Below are positions 5,606 to 13,716 of a stretch of 23,369 nt of DNA, in pieces (position 1 is the stretch's first letter; each line of letters starts with the position of its first letter). Origin of the DNA: a virus; the IMG/VR virus record IMGVR_UViG_3300042556_003014, positions 1 through 23,369 of that record, one strand, 5' to 3'. The position numbers and the translations under genes are program-made. The notes beneath the pieces were generated by a model. It did not search any database. It was given only the letters and a program-made list of their open reading frames with translations, and was not told where the DNA came from.

Positions 5606-6388
5606 TCAGTAGGTCACATACTGGATCTTATCCAATGATAAGTCCCAATAAGTATAGAATTCATACGCCATGCCTGCATTGCCCCAAGGATGTTCTATCT
5701 GTGGGAATGCACCAGACTTAAATGTTAGCTCTACTACACCATCAGGGTCTGCAAAGGTTTGTAGATAGAATGGATGCTGTATGATACAAACAGCTTCTGT
5801 CCAATATTCAGGTTGTAAGCAAAGGTTCCATTCTGTAAAGTCTGTACCTCCGCTATCCCCTTGGAAGTCCAAGACACCATCAAAGGGAGCAATATATCCG
5901 TAGAAGCAATCGTCTATTGTTATGCTTGGGATTTGTGATAGGGCTAGCATATTACCATTCTCTGTGGTTGCCCAAGTCCAAGTGTACCAATTAAATCCCC
6001 AAGGTAGGCCATTCAAAGGGTTTATGGTTCCGGGATTGCCAACTTCATTTTCGGGATCGTTCCAAAAATGGGTGGGATGCAGGTTCTCATACTTACCCGC
6101 CCAACTCAAGTGCCATCTAAATTGTAATCTAACTTCTCGTAATGGAGCAGTACCTGTGTACGCAGGGAATCTTAGGAACTTAAGATCACACTCTTGATCC
6201 TGCCCGTAGTAGAACCAACAATCTTGACTTCCTTGTAACTCCACAAAATCATAATCCAAGCCATTTGTAGTAGTGGCTGGATGGCTCTGTGGGGTTATTT
6301 CAACAACCCGACCTCTTCTAATCTGGGAGATTAGGACGGGTGCTAGTACCATAAGTAGTATAACTACACCTAATAAATATTTTCTCAT
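5606..6388 (-). CDS. Exported or membrane-anchored protein, secreted-domain-like
   Basis: 260 residues. It starts MRKYLLGVVILLMVL followed by a hydrophobic run to about residue 22, a signal peptide or signal anchor with no obvious cleavage box. The mature part is beta-rich, full of aromatic residues (Trp, Tyr, Phe) and Gly/Pro loops, with four or more Cys, as in extracellular domains. Its layout loosely recalls the choice-of-anchor type domains of secreted bacterial proteins, but I cannot show a diagnostic motif. It lies directly after mazG (four-base gap) and downstream of the sulfatase-fold gene, so it may be co-expressed with both. A protein exported during infection could alter the host envelope; that is inference. 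Confidence 0.75.
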   Translation of the reverse strand: MRKYLLGVVILLMVLAPVLISQIRRGRVVEITPQSHPATTTNGLDYDFVELQGSQDCWFYYGQDQECDLKFLRFPAYTGTAPLREVRLQFRWHLSWAGKYENLHPTHFWNDPENEVGNPGTINPLNGLPWGFNWYTWTWATTENGNMLALSQIPSITIDDCFYGYIAPFDGVLDFQGDSGGTDFTEWNLCLQPEYWTEAVCIIQHPFYLQTFADPDGVVELTFKSGAFPQIEHPWGNAGMAYEFYTYWDLSLDKIQYVTY

Positions 6389-6392
6389 AATT

Positions 6393-6719
6393 TTACCTAT
6401 TGTCTCCAGACCCAGAGATCTTATTCCTAGATTGTCGGTCTGCTAACTTATCTAGGTTAGATTGAGCAATGGTGTTTAAATCAAGGTGCAAATCCGATGC
6501 TAGAGCAGAGAGATACCATAGCACATCGCCTATTTCGGCAGCTACGACCTCTCTCTCCTCTGTATTGTATACTCCGTTCTTGTCTCTTAGGATTTTTTTA
6601 ATTTTCCCACACACTTCTCCCGCCTCCGAGGCAAGACCTAGCGCAGGGTAAATAACTTCATCCTTGTAGATTGCGTACTGCTTGGCTTGTTTTTGATATT
6701 GATTAAAGTCCATGTTCAT
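6393..6719 (-). CDS. mazG: MazG-like nucleotide pyrophosphohydrolase
   Basis: 108 residues, a single MazG domain. The metal-binding signature E-x-x-E then E-x-x-D is complete: E32-A-G-E35 and E62-I-G-D65, with K39 and K41-K42 between. The family hydrolyses nucleoside triphosphates to monophosphates and pyrophosphate. Phage copies have been proposed to tune host nucleotide or (p)ppGpp pools or to clean up non-canonical dNTPs. The start overlaps the stop of the sulfatase gene (ATGA, 6716-6719); ATG at 6713 is an alternative. The downstream exported-protein gene begins four bases later. Confidence 0.9.
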   Translation of the reverse strand: MNMDFNQYQKQAKQYAIYKDEVIYPALGLASEAGEVCGKIKKILRDKNGVYNTEEREVVAAEIGDVLWYLSALASDLHLDLNTIAQSNLDKLADRQSRNKISGSGDNR

Positions 6720-8836
6720 GTAAACTCTAGGGTAGATATGTTAAATGTTCTACCTGTTTCTTGGGTATAATAGCCAGATAGCTCCACAAATTTATTCCAA
6801 GCAGAAACAGTCCTCGCATTCGGTGATGGGCCGTCAAAAGCATTTTTTAATGATGATGGCACTATACCACTTAAAGTAAATTCGTCATTTGTATAAAAAA
6901 GTAATCCCCCTTGAGGAAGGAGCGGGTTGCTTGTACTAAGTGGATTCGTGCCACTTCCAGAATATTCCCAATTTATTAAACCAGCACTAACCGTGTTTGC
7001 ACTATAGGGAGTAAAATAATTACCACTAATGGCGAGTTCTCTAGTAGTTATTTGGTGATAGGGGCCGCTAAACGCACTTGCAGCAGGATCAAGTTGAACT
7101 ATGGTTCTGTTTGATTGAGTGGTTCCAGATGTTCCTGTTTCATCTCCAATTTCCAAGAAACAGTATTTCCTGTAAGAGTTTTCATTATTATCCGTATTGG
7201 GGCTAGTTATACTTCTAAAGAAACTACTCGAATCCAAGCTCGTTACTTGTACCGCAGTTGTTTGCAAATCTGCAAGTATAGTATTAAACAAATCCATTTG
7301 TGTGACAAGTTTAGTGCTATATGTTGCAGGGGTGTTTACACGGTTACTTAATACAAGTAGAGGAACTTGCAATCCGTGCAGTCTAATATTTCTCTTAGTA
7401 TTTTGATTTCCAGCAGAGTCGGGAACCTCTGCCATGGTAGATTCATCACCATTATCCCCAATAATGAAAATATCTGTTCTATCCCAATCGACGGTTCGGA
7501 AAAGCTCTCCTAGCATCGTATCCAAGGCTTCCATTACAAAATAACCCGATTCGGCATTTGTATATGCGCCAGAAGGGAAATTTTTATAAGATGCGTTAGA
7601 AAAGTCTGAGCTTGTAACATAACCAGCAAATATGCCCCTACTAATTACATTTGCTTGAGATGAAGGTGTTAGTAACTCAAGTGGCGGCATTTGGTGAACC
7701 AAGTGAGGTGCGTTAGGGTTTATGTAAGCAAAATATCTTTCCCCCGCACTTTGTCTATCTTTTATCCATTCAATCCCGTCTTGTATACATCTCCCTGCCC
7801 AGTTTGAATATTGATCATACCCTAACTTTTTACCACGAGAAGGGAATGTGGCGCTTGTAGGAACCCCATTGTATGAATTCGTGGAATTAAAATTTTCACA
7901 CTTTGCATAAACATCAGGAATGTTTGTATGCGATGCTACTGGAGTGAACTTAACCGTCGATGGCACATACCCCAAAGGCAAATAAGAACTGTATGCATTT
8001 GATATATCCGCTTCTTGGAATGTTCCTGAAACATAAGTCACTGTATATGTGCCATCATCAAAGGATTCTACATCTTCGTAGCTATATTGAGTTTTTCCAC
8101 TTAAGCCGTAACCAGTTGCAGAACCTGTATAAGGCGTAATCCAAGGGTACGCTGTTAATCCAGCAGGATAAGTTACTCCAGCTTCAATCGCGCTAGCAAC
8201 ACCACTTGCAGCAACAGTAGCATAATTTCCTAAATAAGGCGACCCCCAAGTTACAAAATTAAAAGAGGAAGAATCAGTAGGGGCCTGATTATTATGCATT
8301 GTGCCTTTAAAATAATTAAAACCTAAGTTATTATTGTGTAAGTACCTATACGCAGGGGCTGTATGGCTTTTACCGAACATTCCCGTTTTATAGCCCAAAT
8401 TATCTTTTAAGTATCTAGGAAGAGTTAAAATGTTCGTGTCATCACTAGATGTGTCTAATTGCAGCGTGCTTGCATATTTTCCCAAATACCAAGCAGTACC
8501 TTCCTGATTTGCGTTATATCCCCTGTGTTCGAAAAGAGTTGAAATTGAACTTGGGGCTTGAAATACAGACCCCTCATCTACTAATTGCATAGTTCCGATC
8601 TTAAAAGCATGCCTACCAGTTAAAAAACTAGCTCTTGTGGTTGTACAAATAGGGTGAACGACACAAGGGAAAGCTTTACCCCGTCTAACCCACTCCGCGT
8701 CCATATTTGGGGTATTAAATACAGTTCCCCCATAAAGTGCCTGCTGCCCATCATTAAATAATTTAAACTTACGAGCGGACACATCATCAAACATTATTAC
8801 AATAATATCTCTGTCAAATCTCGGATCTGATGCCAT
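6716..8836 (-). CDS. Sulfatase-fold (alkaline phosphatase superfamily) protein with atypical active site
   Basis: 706 residues. Sulfatase landmarks appear in order: metal site FDDVS (16-20), active-site segment C64-T-T-T-R68 followed by ASFLTGRH (69-76), GKSHT (155-159), PNAPHLVH (374-381), metal site GDNGD (460-464), and LHGLQVPLLV (487-496) matching the family's RVP-type motif. The family hydrolyses sulfate esters using a formylglycine made from Cys in C-x-P/A-x-R; here the third position is Thr, so maturation or activity is uncertain. There is no signal peptide, unlike bacterial secreted sulfatases, so a virion-associated role, for example trimming sulfated polysaccharide, is possible. The region 180-340 and the last 150 residues are rich in Ser, Thr, Tyr, Asn and Gly, like virion proteins. 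It has its own promoter-like element at 8866. A phosphatase or phosphodiesterase activity is the alternative. Confidence 0.87.
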   Translation of the reverse strand: MASDPRFDRDIIVIMFDDVSARKFKLFNDGQQALYGGTVFNTPNMDAEWVRRGKAFPCVVHPICTTTRASFLTGRHAFKIGTMQLVDEGSVFQAPSSISTLFEHRGYNANQEGTAWYLGKYASTLQLDTSSDDTNILTLPRYLKDNLGYKTGMFGKSHTAPAYRYLHNNNLGFNYFKGTMHNNQAPTDSSSFNFVTWGSPYLGNYATVAASGVASAIEAGVTYPAGLTAYPWITPYTGSATGYGLSGKTQYSYEDVESFDDGTYTVTYVSGTFQEADISNAYSSYLPLGYVPSTVKFTPVASHTNIPDVYAKCENFNSTNSYNGVPTSATFPSRGKKLGYDQYSNWAGRCIQDGIEWIKDRQSAGERYFAYINPNAPHLVHQMPPLELLTPSSQANVISRGIFAGYVTSSDFSNASYKNFPSGAYTNAESGYFVMEALDTMLGELFRTVDWDRTDIFIIGDNGDESTMAEVPDSAGNQNTKRNIRLHGLQVPLLVLSNRVNTPATYSTKLVTQMDLFNTILADLQTTAVQVTSLDSSSFFRSITSPNTDNNENSYRKYCFLEIGDETGTSGTTQSNRTIVQLDPAASAFSGPYHQITTRELAISGNYFTPYSANTVSAGLINWEYSGSGTNPLSTSNPLLPQGGLLFYTNDEFTLSGIVPSSLKNAFDGPSPNARTVSAWNKFVELSGYYTQETGRTFNISTLEFT

Positions 8837-8865
8837 AGTAATACTTTACCTCTTCAGTATATAGA

Positions 8866-8872
8866 ATAATAG
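8866..8872 (-). promoter_or_regulatory. CTATTAT promoter-like element before the sulfatase gene
   Basis: CTATTAT on the minus strand lies about 30 bases before the ATG at 8836 and just after the terminator of the upstream operon. That is the expected place for a new promoter, which makes it one of the strongest instances of the motif. Confidence 0.55.
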
Positions 8873-8880
8873 TCCATATT

Positions 8881-8923
8881 TAAATAAAAAGGTAGGAAGA
8901 GCGCACGATCCTCTCTCCCTACC
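8881..8923 (-). terminator. Rho-independent terminator ending the glycan operon
   Basis: On the minus strand GGTAGGGAGAG (8913-8923) pairs along all 11 positions, with one G-U, with CTCTTCCTACC (8891-8901) around an 11-base loop. TTTTTATTTA follows. It lies about 40 bases past the stop of the epimerase gene. Just upstream, GGGTAGGGTAGGG gives three G tracts. The 3' arm (GGTAGGAAGAG on the plus strand) is also present in the inter-tRNA hairpin. Confidence 0.88.
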
Positions 8924-8960
8924 CTACCCTATTCAGGGTTGAACTATGACGGTCCCAAAG

Positions 8961-9935
8961 TTATATACGGGACTTCACCTGTGTGTTCACCCAACTATAT
9001 GTTTTTTTCATGCCTTCAATTAGAGGTTGTGTCGGTTTCCAACCTAACTCCTTGTGAATTAAGGTGTTATCACTATTTCTACCCCGTACACCTTGTGGCC
9101 CCGGTATGTTTTTAATTGATAAAGTCTTACCTGATATGCCTATTACCATTTTGGCTAAATCATTAATACTTATCATTTCATCAGATCCAATGTTTACAGG
9201 CCCTGTAACCTCAGATTCCATTAGACGCAACACACCTTCTACACACTCATCAATGTACAAGAAAGATCTAGTCTGTATACCATCTCCCCATATCTCGATG
9301 CTTGTGCCATCTACAGCTTCTGCAACTTTTCTACATACAGCGGCAGGAGCTTTTTCCTTTCCACCTTGCCAAGTGCCCTCTGGCCCAAAGATATTATGGA
9401 ATCTAGCGATTCTGACTTGCAAGCCATGATTACGAGCAAAAGCTAAATACAGGCGTTCGCTAAATAGCTTCTCCCACCCATATTCTGAATCTGGGGCTGC
9501 TGGGTATGCTGACTCTTCCTTACAGTTAGGATTGGTTGGATCCTCTTGATTGTATGCAGGGTACATACAGGCTGACGATGAGTAGAACACTTTCTTAACT
9601 TTTGTTTTTGTACAATATTCAACACACAAAAGGTTAATTAGGGCAGAGTTATGCATTACATTTGCATCATTTTCCCCTGTAAAAATATACCCTGCTCCAC
9701 CCATATCAGCAGCAAGTTGATATACCTCATCAAAACAATATTGTGATAAAGTATCCCAGCTTGATTGTTTTGTTAAATCCAAAACATAATTAGTTGTTTT
9801 GTCGTGAAATTGAAACCATTCATTAAATGGTTTTATATCAACACAAACAAGAATGTGACCACTAGCCAATAATTTTTTAGCTAAATGACTTCCGATGAAT
9901 CCACCAGCCCCGCAAATTAAAATTTTCTTTTTCAT
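8961..9935 (-). CDS. GDP-mannose 3,5-epimerase-like NAD-dependent sugar epimerase
   Basis: 324 residues, a complete extended short-chain dehydrogenase. The NAD site is GAGGFIGSH (9-17). The catalytic region has SSSAC (119-123, Cys123), Y152-G-W-E-K156 and GGKEKAPAAVCRK (191-203). The last of these, with QTRSFLYIDECVEGVLRL (221-238), NIGSDEM (248-254) and PGPQGVRGRNSDNT further on, follows GDP-mannose 3,5-epimerase more closely than generic UDP-glucose epimerases. The reaction would convert GDP-D-mannose to GDP-L-galactose (and GDP-gulose) in the cytoplasm, supplying a rare sugar donor. It is the last gene of the glycan operon and is less AT-rich than the genes just upstream. A closely related epimerase specificity is the alternative. 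Confidence 0.9.
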   Translation of the reverse strand: MKKKILICGAGGFIGSHLAKKLLASGHILVCVDIKPFNEWFQFHDKTTNYVLDLTKQSSWDTLSQYCFDEVYQLAADMGGAGYIFTGENDANVMHNSALINLLCVEYCTKTKVKKVFYSSSACMYPAYNQEDPTNPNCKEESAYPAAPDSEYGWEKLFSERLYLAFARNHGLQVRIARFHNIFGPEGTWQGGKEKAPAAVCRKVAEAVDGTSIEIWGDGIQTRSFLYIDECVEGVLRLMESEVTGPVNIGSDEMISINDLAKMVIGISGKTLSIKNIPGPQGVRGRNSDNTLIHKELGWKPTQPLIEGMKKTYSWVNTQVKSRI

Positions 9936-9960
9936 ATTGTTTTTTTATCTTTTTTTAGTG

Positions 9961-10788
9961 TCACAGATATTGTTTTCCAAAAGTTATCAAATCTTCATTT
10001 TTATTATCAGCAATATATTTTTCATATTGTTTAATTTTTAGTAAAGAATCATAAATTGTTTTATCGAATGATATATCTTTAACCAAAGCTGGATCTATTT
10101 TAGTTTTATTAAAATTTAAATCATTAACAACTGAGTCATATTTTTTGTTAATATTATGTACAGATTGTCCCAATCCAATATGTTCCCAATGTTTGTACCA
10201 AAGCTGTTTTAACGCATAAAATTTTACATTTATACTTTGAAAATGTAATAATCCAAACTGGCTTGTTCCAAGCTTTGGTAAACCTATTGGGGCTGTCCTA
10301 GGACAATGAATATTTATTTGCGGATATTCCTTAAACGATCCTGTTTTTTTAACTGGCATTATGAAAGATTTATAATTATTGATATAACTAGGATCTTGAC
10401 GATAATGATTTACATCATCAACAAGGTTATACCAAAAATAATGAATATCATATTTAAGATGTTCTTTCATTAATTCGTTAAAAATTTCAACAAAATTAGT
10501 AGATAATACTTCATCTGCATCCAAAGCAATTACGATATCCGCATTTTCTTTACGGCTATACTCTAACATTCTATCTCTACAATAGGTTTCATTAAATTCC
10601 CCTGATCTTTTATCGTTGATGACAGTCACCTTGCTAGATATTGTTTTTTTTATTAATTCTATAGAATCATCAGTTGAATTATCATCATAAATAATCCACT
10701 CGTCTATGGGATATTTATTCCATTGAGGTAAGATTTGAGTCAGCAATAAACTTTCATTCTTTAAAACAACATTACCATGAATTTTCAT
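9961..10788 (-). CDS. GT2-like glycosyltransferase
   Basis: 275 residues, GT-A fold. The nucleotide-sugar segment has DDNSTDDS (35-42) and the metal-binding motif is DAD (90-92, in IALDADEV). The layout and the ETYCRDRMLEY segment before the DAD resemble GT2 and related families that transfer a sugar from a nucleotide donor. Acceptor and donor cannot be read. There is no membrane segment, so it should act in the cytoplasm. The gene is strongly AT-rich and sits 12 bases after the upstream glycosyltransferase gene in the same operon. Confidence 0.85.
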   Translation of the reverse strand: MKIHGNVVLKNESLLLTQILPQWNKYPIDEWIIYDDNSTDDSIELIKKTISSKVTVINDKRSGEFNETYCRDRMLEYSRKENADIVIALDADEVLSTNFVEIFNELMKEHLKYDIHYFWYNLVDDVNHYRQDPSYINNYKSFIMPVKKTGSFKEYPQINIHCPRTAPIGLPKLGTSQFGLLHFQSINVKFYALKQLWYKHWEHIGLGQSVHNINKKYDSVVNDLNFNKTKIDPALVKDISFDKTIYDSLLKIKQYEKYIADNKNEDLITFGKQYL

Positions 10789-10800
10789 AATTAATTATTC

Positions 10801-11700
10801 CTAATAGTTAATAATAGAAGAAATGTTTTTAACATTATTTTTTTTCATATAATTTGTTAATTCAATAAAATTTTTCGTAAAAATCAAATTGTAAAATTTC
10901 TCATATTGCTGAGTTACTTCGTTTAAGGTTTTTATAATATTATTATAGTCGCACCAAATTATATGTTCGTGATAAGGTATTGATTTTTTTAATGGTACAT
11001 CTTCAGATATTACTATTACCCCATTTAATAATGCTGGTAAGACTCTCAATTCTTCAAATGTATGATGGTGATCTGTTTGATGAATATTAACCATTATCTT
11101 AGTTTGACCATATAAATTTTTAAGGTCATTTTTTGAAAACACATTATCGAAATTTTTTATATTTAATTTATCTAATAAAAATTCTCTTCTCTGACTTGAA
11201 TTTCTTGAAAATAAACTGATACTTCTATGTCTTCCAGAGTTAACTAAATTTACATCATCATAAATCAATGGAGAAATGTATTTACATTTTTTAGAATAAG
11301 ATTTAATTTTTTCTGTAGGGCACTCCTCACAATTAATAATGTTTGGATTACTATATTCTATAACATGATCTAGGGAATTATAATAATTAAAATTTGGGAT
11401 CCTGACAAGGTATTTTTTTTCATTATCAGAAGTAAAAATGTTGCCTGTTATTTTTTCTTCTACAGATCTACCTCCTTCTAAAACTAAAGTATGTTCGTAT
11501 TGAACATCTATTCTTATAACCTTGTTGTCATTTTTAAAATCAAAATTTAAATTTCCAAATATGATATTAATTTTACTATTACATTTTCTCATCTCATCCA
11601 ACAATAATTTAATACAATAATTATAATATTCAGAAATATGAATACCTTGAAGATCATCAAACAACAAAAAAGATCCATTAATATTTATTAGATTTAACAA
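10801..11700 (-). CDS. Glycosyltransferase-like protein (GT-B type), start uncertain
   Basis: The C-terminal half looks like a GT-B nucleotide-binding domain: a short motif MVNIHQTDHHHTFEELRVLPALLNG is split here as MVNIHQTDHHH and FEELRVLPALLNG, followed by VIVISEDVPL. This matches the Glyco_trans_1-type pattern where a conserved Glu binds the donor and an alternative acceptor loop precedes it. Start: the frame is open to a TTG at 11772 deep inside the upstream gene and has no ATG until about codon 61. TTG at 11700 or 11667 are possible. A TAATG stop-start at 11676-11680 lies one base out of frame, separated by a run of six T. I give the TTG at 11700. Strongly AT-rich. Confidence 0.7.
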   Translation of the reverse strand: MLNLININGSFLLFDDLQGIHISEYYNYCIKLLLDEMRKCNSKINIIFGNLNFDFKNDNKVIRIDVQYEHTLVLEGGRSVEEKITGNIFTSDNEKKYLVRIPNFNYYNSLDHVIEYSNPNIINCEECPTEKIKSYSKKCKYISPLIYDDVNLVNSGRHRSISLFSRNSSQRREFLLDKLNIKNFDNVFSKNDLKNLYGQTKIMVNIHQTDHHHTFEELRVLPALLNGVIVISEDVPLKKSIPYHEHIIWCDYNNIIKTLNEVTQQYEKFYNLIFTKNFIELTNYMKKNNVKNISSIINY

Positions 11701-13255
11701 AGTATTCGTTCCAGTAGGTATAAGTTTGGTAATCGTTAGGTGTTCCCCAACAAATATAATTTTCAACTTCAAACACTTTTACAACTAGACCACTTTTTAT
11801 ATTTTGGTTCAAAACATCATCAACATAATATTCACTGTTTGTTGTTATTTTTGATTGATAATTTTTATACAAGCCATCTAAAAAAAATTTAGCTTTTCTA
11901 AAAAACATAGTTCCAATTATTGCATGATGTTTCAATGGATCATCATATATAAATTTTTTACAGGAAACATTTTTTATATTATCATTATCATCTACTTCTA
12001 ACCACGCATAGGAGTTAGGACTAAGTTTGCTTGATTGATTATTTCTAAATGACCATACAATAACATCAATATTTTCATCATCCAACAATTTTTGAACTTT
12101 TTCAGCATCAAAATACATTGTGTTATCACAAGCTGAAATCAAAATTGGGTCTTCTAAATTAATGTTTTCGTTTTTAATTCCTAATTCACAGGTACAAGCT
12201 TGTCCCTGTGTTACTGATTGAATCGAGACAATTTTACAACTGAAGTTATTTTTCAATATAGTATCTATTGAAAAATTCTTAATATGTTCTTCAAGACAAA
12301 TAAATATTTTATTGTCGGTTGTAGGTAAACATTTGACAGCTTCCACTACCATCACATTTTGATTAATAGGAAGGAGGGGTTTTGGGACATCGTATCCTAC
12401 TTCAGAAAACCTACTTCCCTTGCCTGACATTGGCAAAACTAAAGTGGTGTTTTTAGGGCAATGGCTGCGCTTGATTTGTTTTTTAATATTATTGAAATAT
12501 TTCGACCACCCTTTATATATTTCTAAATCATACGGGGTTCCCCATTGTAACATATTTTCAATTTCAAAAATATTAACCCGTAAACCATCTTTAATTAGTA
12601 AATTATAAACCAAGCTTACATAATATTCCCCATTTAAACTAATGTCTAAATCAATTAATTGTTTGAAATATTTTTTTAAAATTTGCCCACTTTTAAAGTA
12701 GTAAGTCCCATTTGAAGCATATTCACTCATTTTATTATTTGTAAATGGCTCTTTTTCTTTTATCTCAATCAGTTCTTTATTTTTTTCCCTACAAAAAGCA
12801 TAGTTGTCAGAGCCTAACATATGGGGATGGAACCCTGTGTAACAAGCTATTGAACCATCATAATTACTCGCCCTTGCAGTTTCTATAAATTTATTAAAAT
12901 TCCAATATGTCCCATAATCACAATAACTAACAATGATTTCCTTGGTTTTTGAAATTTGGTCAGCCGCCTGTAACACGGCATACACTGGGCCTTTTTTATA
13001 TGAATCAATACCAACTATTTTTCCAAATGGACATATAGTCATCAATACCTTTTCCATATCGGTATTTCTTAAGTGATCATTATTACAAATAAACACAACA
13101 TCTGTAACTCCCGAAAAAAGATTAAGTACATGGTGAATTATTGGTAATCCATCTACTTCAATTAATGGCTTTGGTCTGTCATATCCTGCATCCAAAAAGC
13201 GTTTGCCAGTTCCAGACATCGGGATAATAAGCTGAATATTATCGGCAACCTTCAT
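11678..13255 (-). CDS. Tandem double nucleotidyltransferase-family protein
   Basis: 525 residues made of two copies of a sugar-nucleotidyltransferase-like domain. Copy 1 (about 8-255) has LIIPMSGTGKRF (9-20) then GYDRPKPLIEV; copy 2 (about 270-525) has LVLPMSGKGSRF (272-283) then GYDVPKPLLPI. Each copy ends with a matching block, ENMLQWGTPYDLE (233-245) and ENYICWGTPNDYQ. The G-x-G-x-R-F and P-K-P-L motifs are the nucleotide and phosphate binding elements of the NTP_transferase family, which makes NDP-sugars or NDP-alcohols from sugar phosphates. Both copies keep them, though the substrate is unknown. It overlaps the GDPD-like gene by four bases and is followed by the start-ambiguous glycosyltransferase. 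Confidence 0.86.
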   Translation of the reverse strand: MKVADNIQLIIPMSGTGKRFLDAGYDRPKPLIEVDGLPIIHHVLNLFSGVTDVVFICNNDHLRNTDMEKVLMTICPFGKIVGIDSYKKGPVYAVLQAADQISKTKEIIVSYCDYGTYWNFNKFIETARASNYDGSIACYTGFHPHMLGSDNYAFCREKNKELIEIKEKEPFTNNKMSEYASNGTYYFKSGQILKKYFKQLIDLDISLNGEYYVSLVYNLLIKDGLRVNIFEIENMLQWGTPYDLEIYKGWSKYFNNIKKQIKRSHCPKNTTLVLPMSGKGSRFSEVGYDVPKPLLPINQNVMVVEAVKCLPTTDNKIFICLEEHIKNFSIDTILKNNFSCKIVSIQSVTQGQACTCELGIKNENINLEDPILISACDNTMYFDAEKVQKLLDDENIDVIVWSFRNNQSSKLSPNSYAWLEVDDNDNIKNVSCKKFIYDDPLKHHAIIGTMFFRKAKFFLDGLYKNYQSKITTNSEYYVDDVLNQNIKSGLVVKVFEVENYICWGTPNDYQTYTYWNEYFVKSNKY

Positions 13256-13716
13256 AGATATATACCTTTAAGTTTATTGGTATAATCTGTGCAAATTCCA
13301 GCTACGCGATCCTTGTGCTTGAAACTGTTGATATCATCCATACTGATTAGTGGTACAATACAGGATGTATAGTCCGTAATCAATGATATGTCGTGAACCC
13401 ATAGGTAGTAAGGATGGATTAAAGAAAATGGATCTGAAACATGGCAAAAAAAACGAAACGCTCCGCACTCATTAATGATAGAAGCTGCTCGAAGATCTTT
13501 ACAATGAATCCAAAGTCTATCGCGTCTATCATATAACCATGATAAGTTGATGTGATGGTTTGGATAATCATGACCTAGATATAGTTCATTGTCAATACAT
13601 CTAAGGTCGATCTCAACATCAAACCCAACACGAATTGCCTTGTCAATGTATGCTGGACTATTCTCTTGAGTTAGATCAGGCCCATCAAGATTGCCTCTAT
13701 GTGACACGATGATCAT
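13252..13716 (-). CDS. GDPD-like (glycerophosphodiester phosphodiesterase fold) protein
   Basis: 154 residues, shorter than the usual 230-250 for the family. Residues SHRGN (5-9, His6 and Arg7), ENS (18-20), VEIDLR (34-39, Glu35 and Asp37) and LGHD (47-50, His49) match the N-terminal catalytic core of GDPD-like TIM barrels. The C-terminal half is compressed. The family cleaves phosphodiesters such as glycerophosphodiesters; in this context it could act on a nucleotide- or lipid-linked phosphodiester intermediate, but that is inference. The stop overlaps the start of the double nucleotidyltransferase and the start overlaps the HAD gene stop, each by four bases. GC content looks higher than in the genes on either side. 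Confidence 0.78.
   Translation of the reverse strand: MIIVSHRGNLDGPDLTQENSPAYIDKAIRVGFDVEIDLRCIDNELYLGHDYPNHHINLSWLYDRRDRLWIHCKDLRAASIINECGAFRFFCHVSDPFSLIHPYYLWVHDISLITDYTSCIVPLISMDDINSFKHKDRVAGICTDYTNKLKGIYL

Noticed and set aside
8913-8932. G-quadruplex from the G runs on the minus strand
   Set aside because: Only three GGG tracts plus a GG are present, and part of the run belongs to the terminator stem, so the terminator is the simpler reading.
8961-9935. Epimerase as a generic UDP-glucose 4-epimerase or GDP-mannose 4,6-dehydratase
   Set aside because: The blocks around QTRSF, NIGSDEM and GVRGRNSDNT fit GDP-mannose 3,5-epimerase better, though specificity needs a tree.
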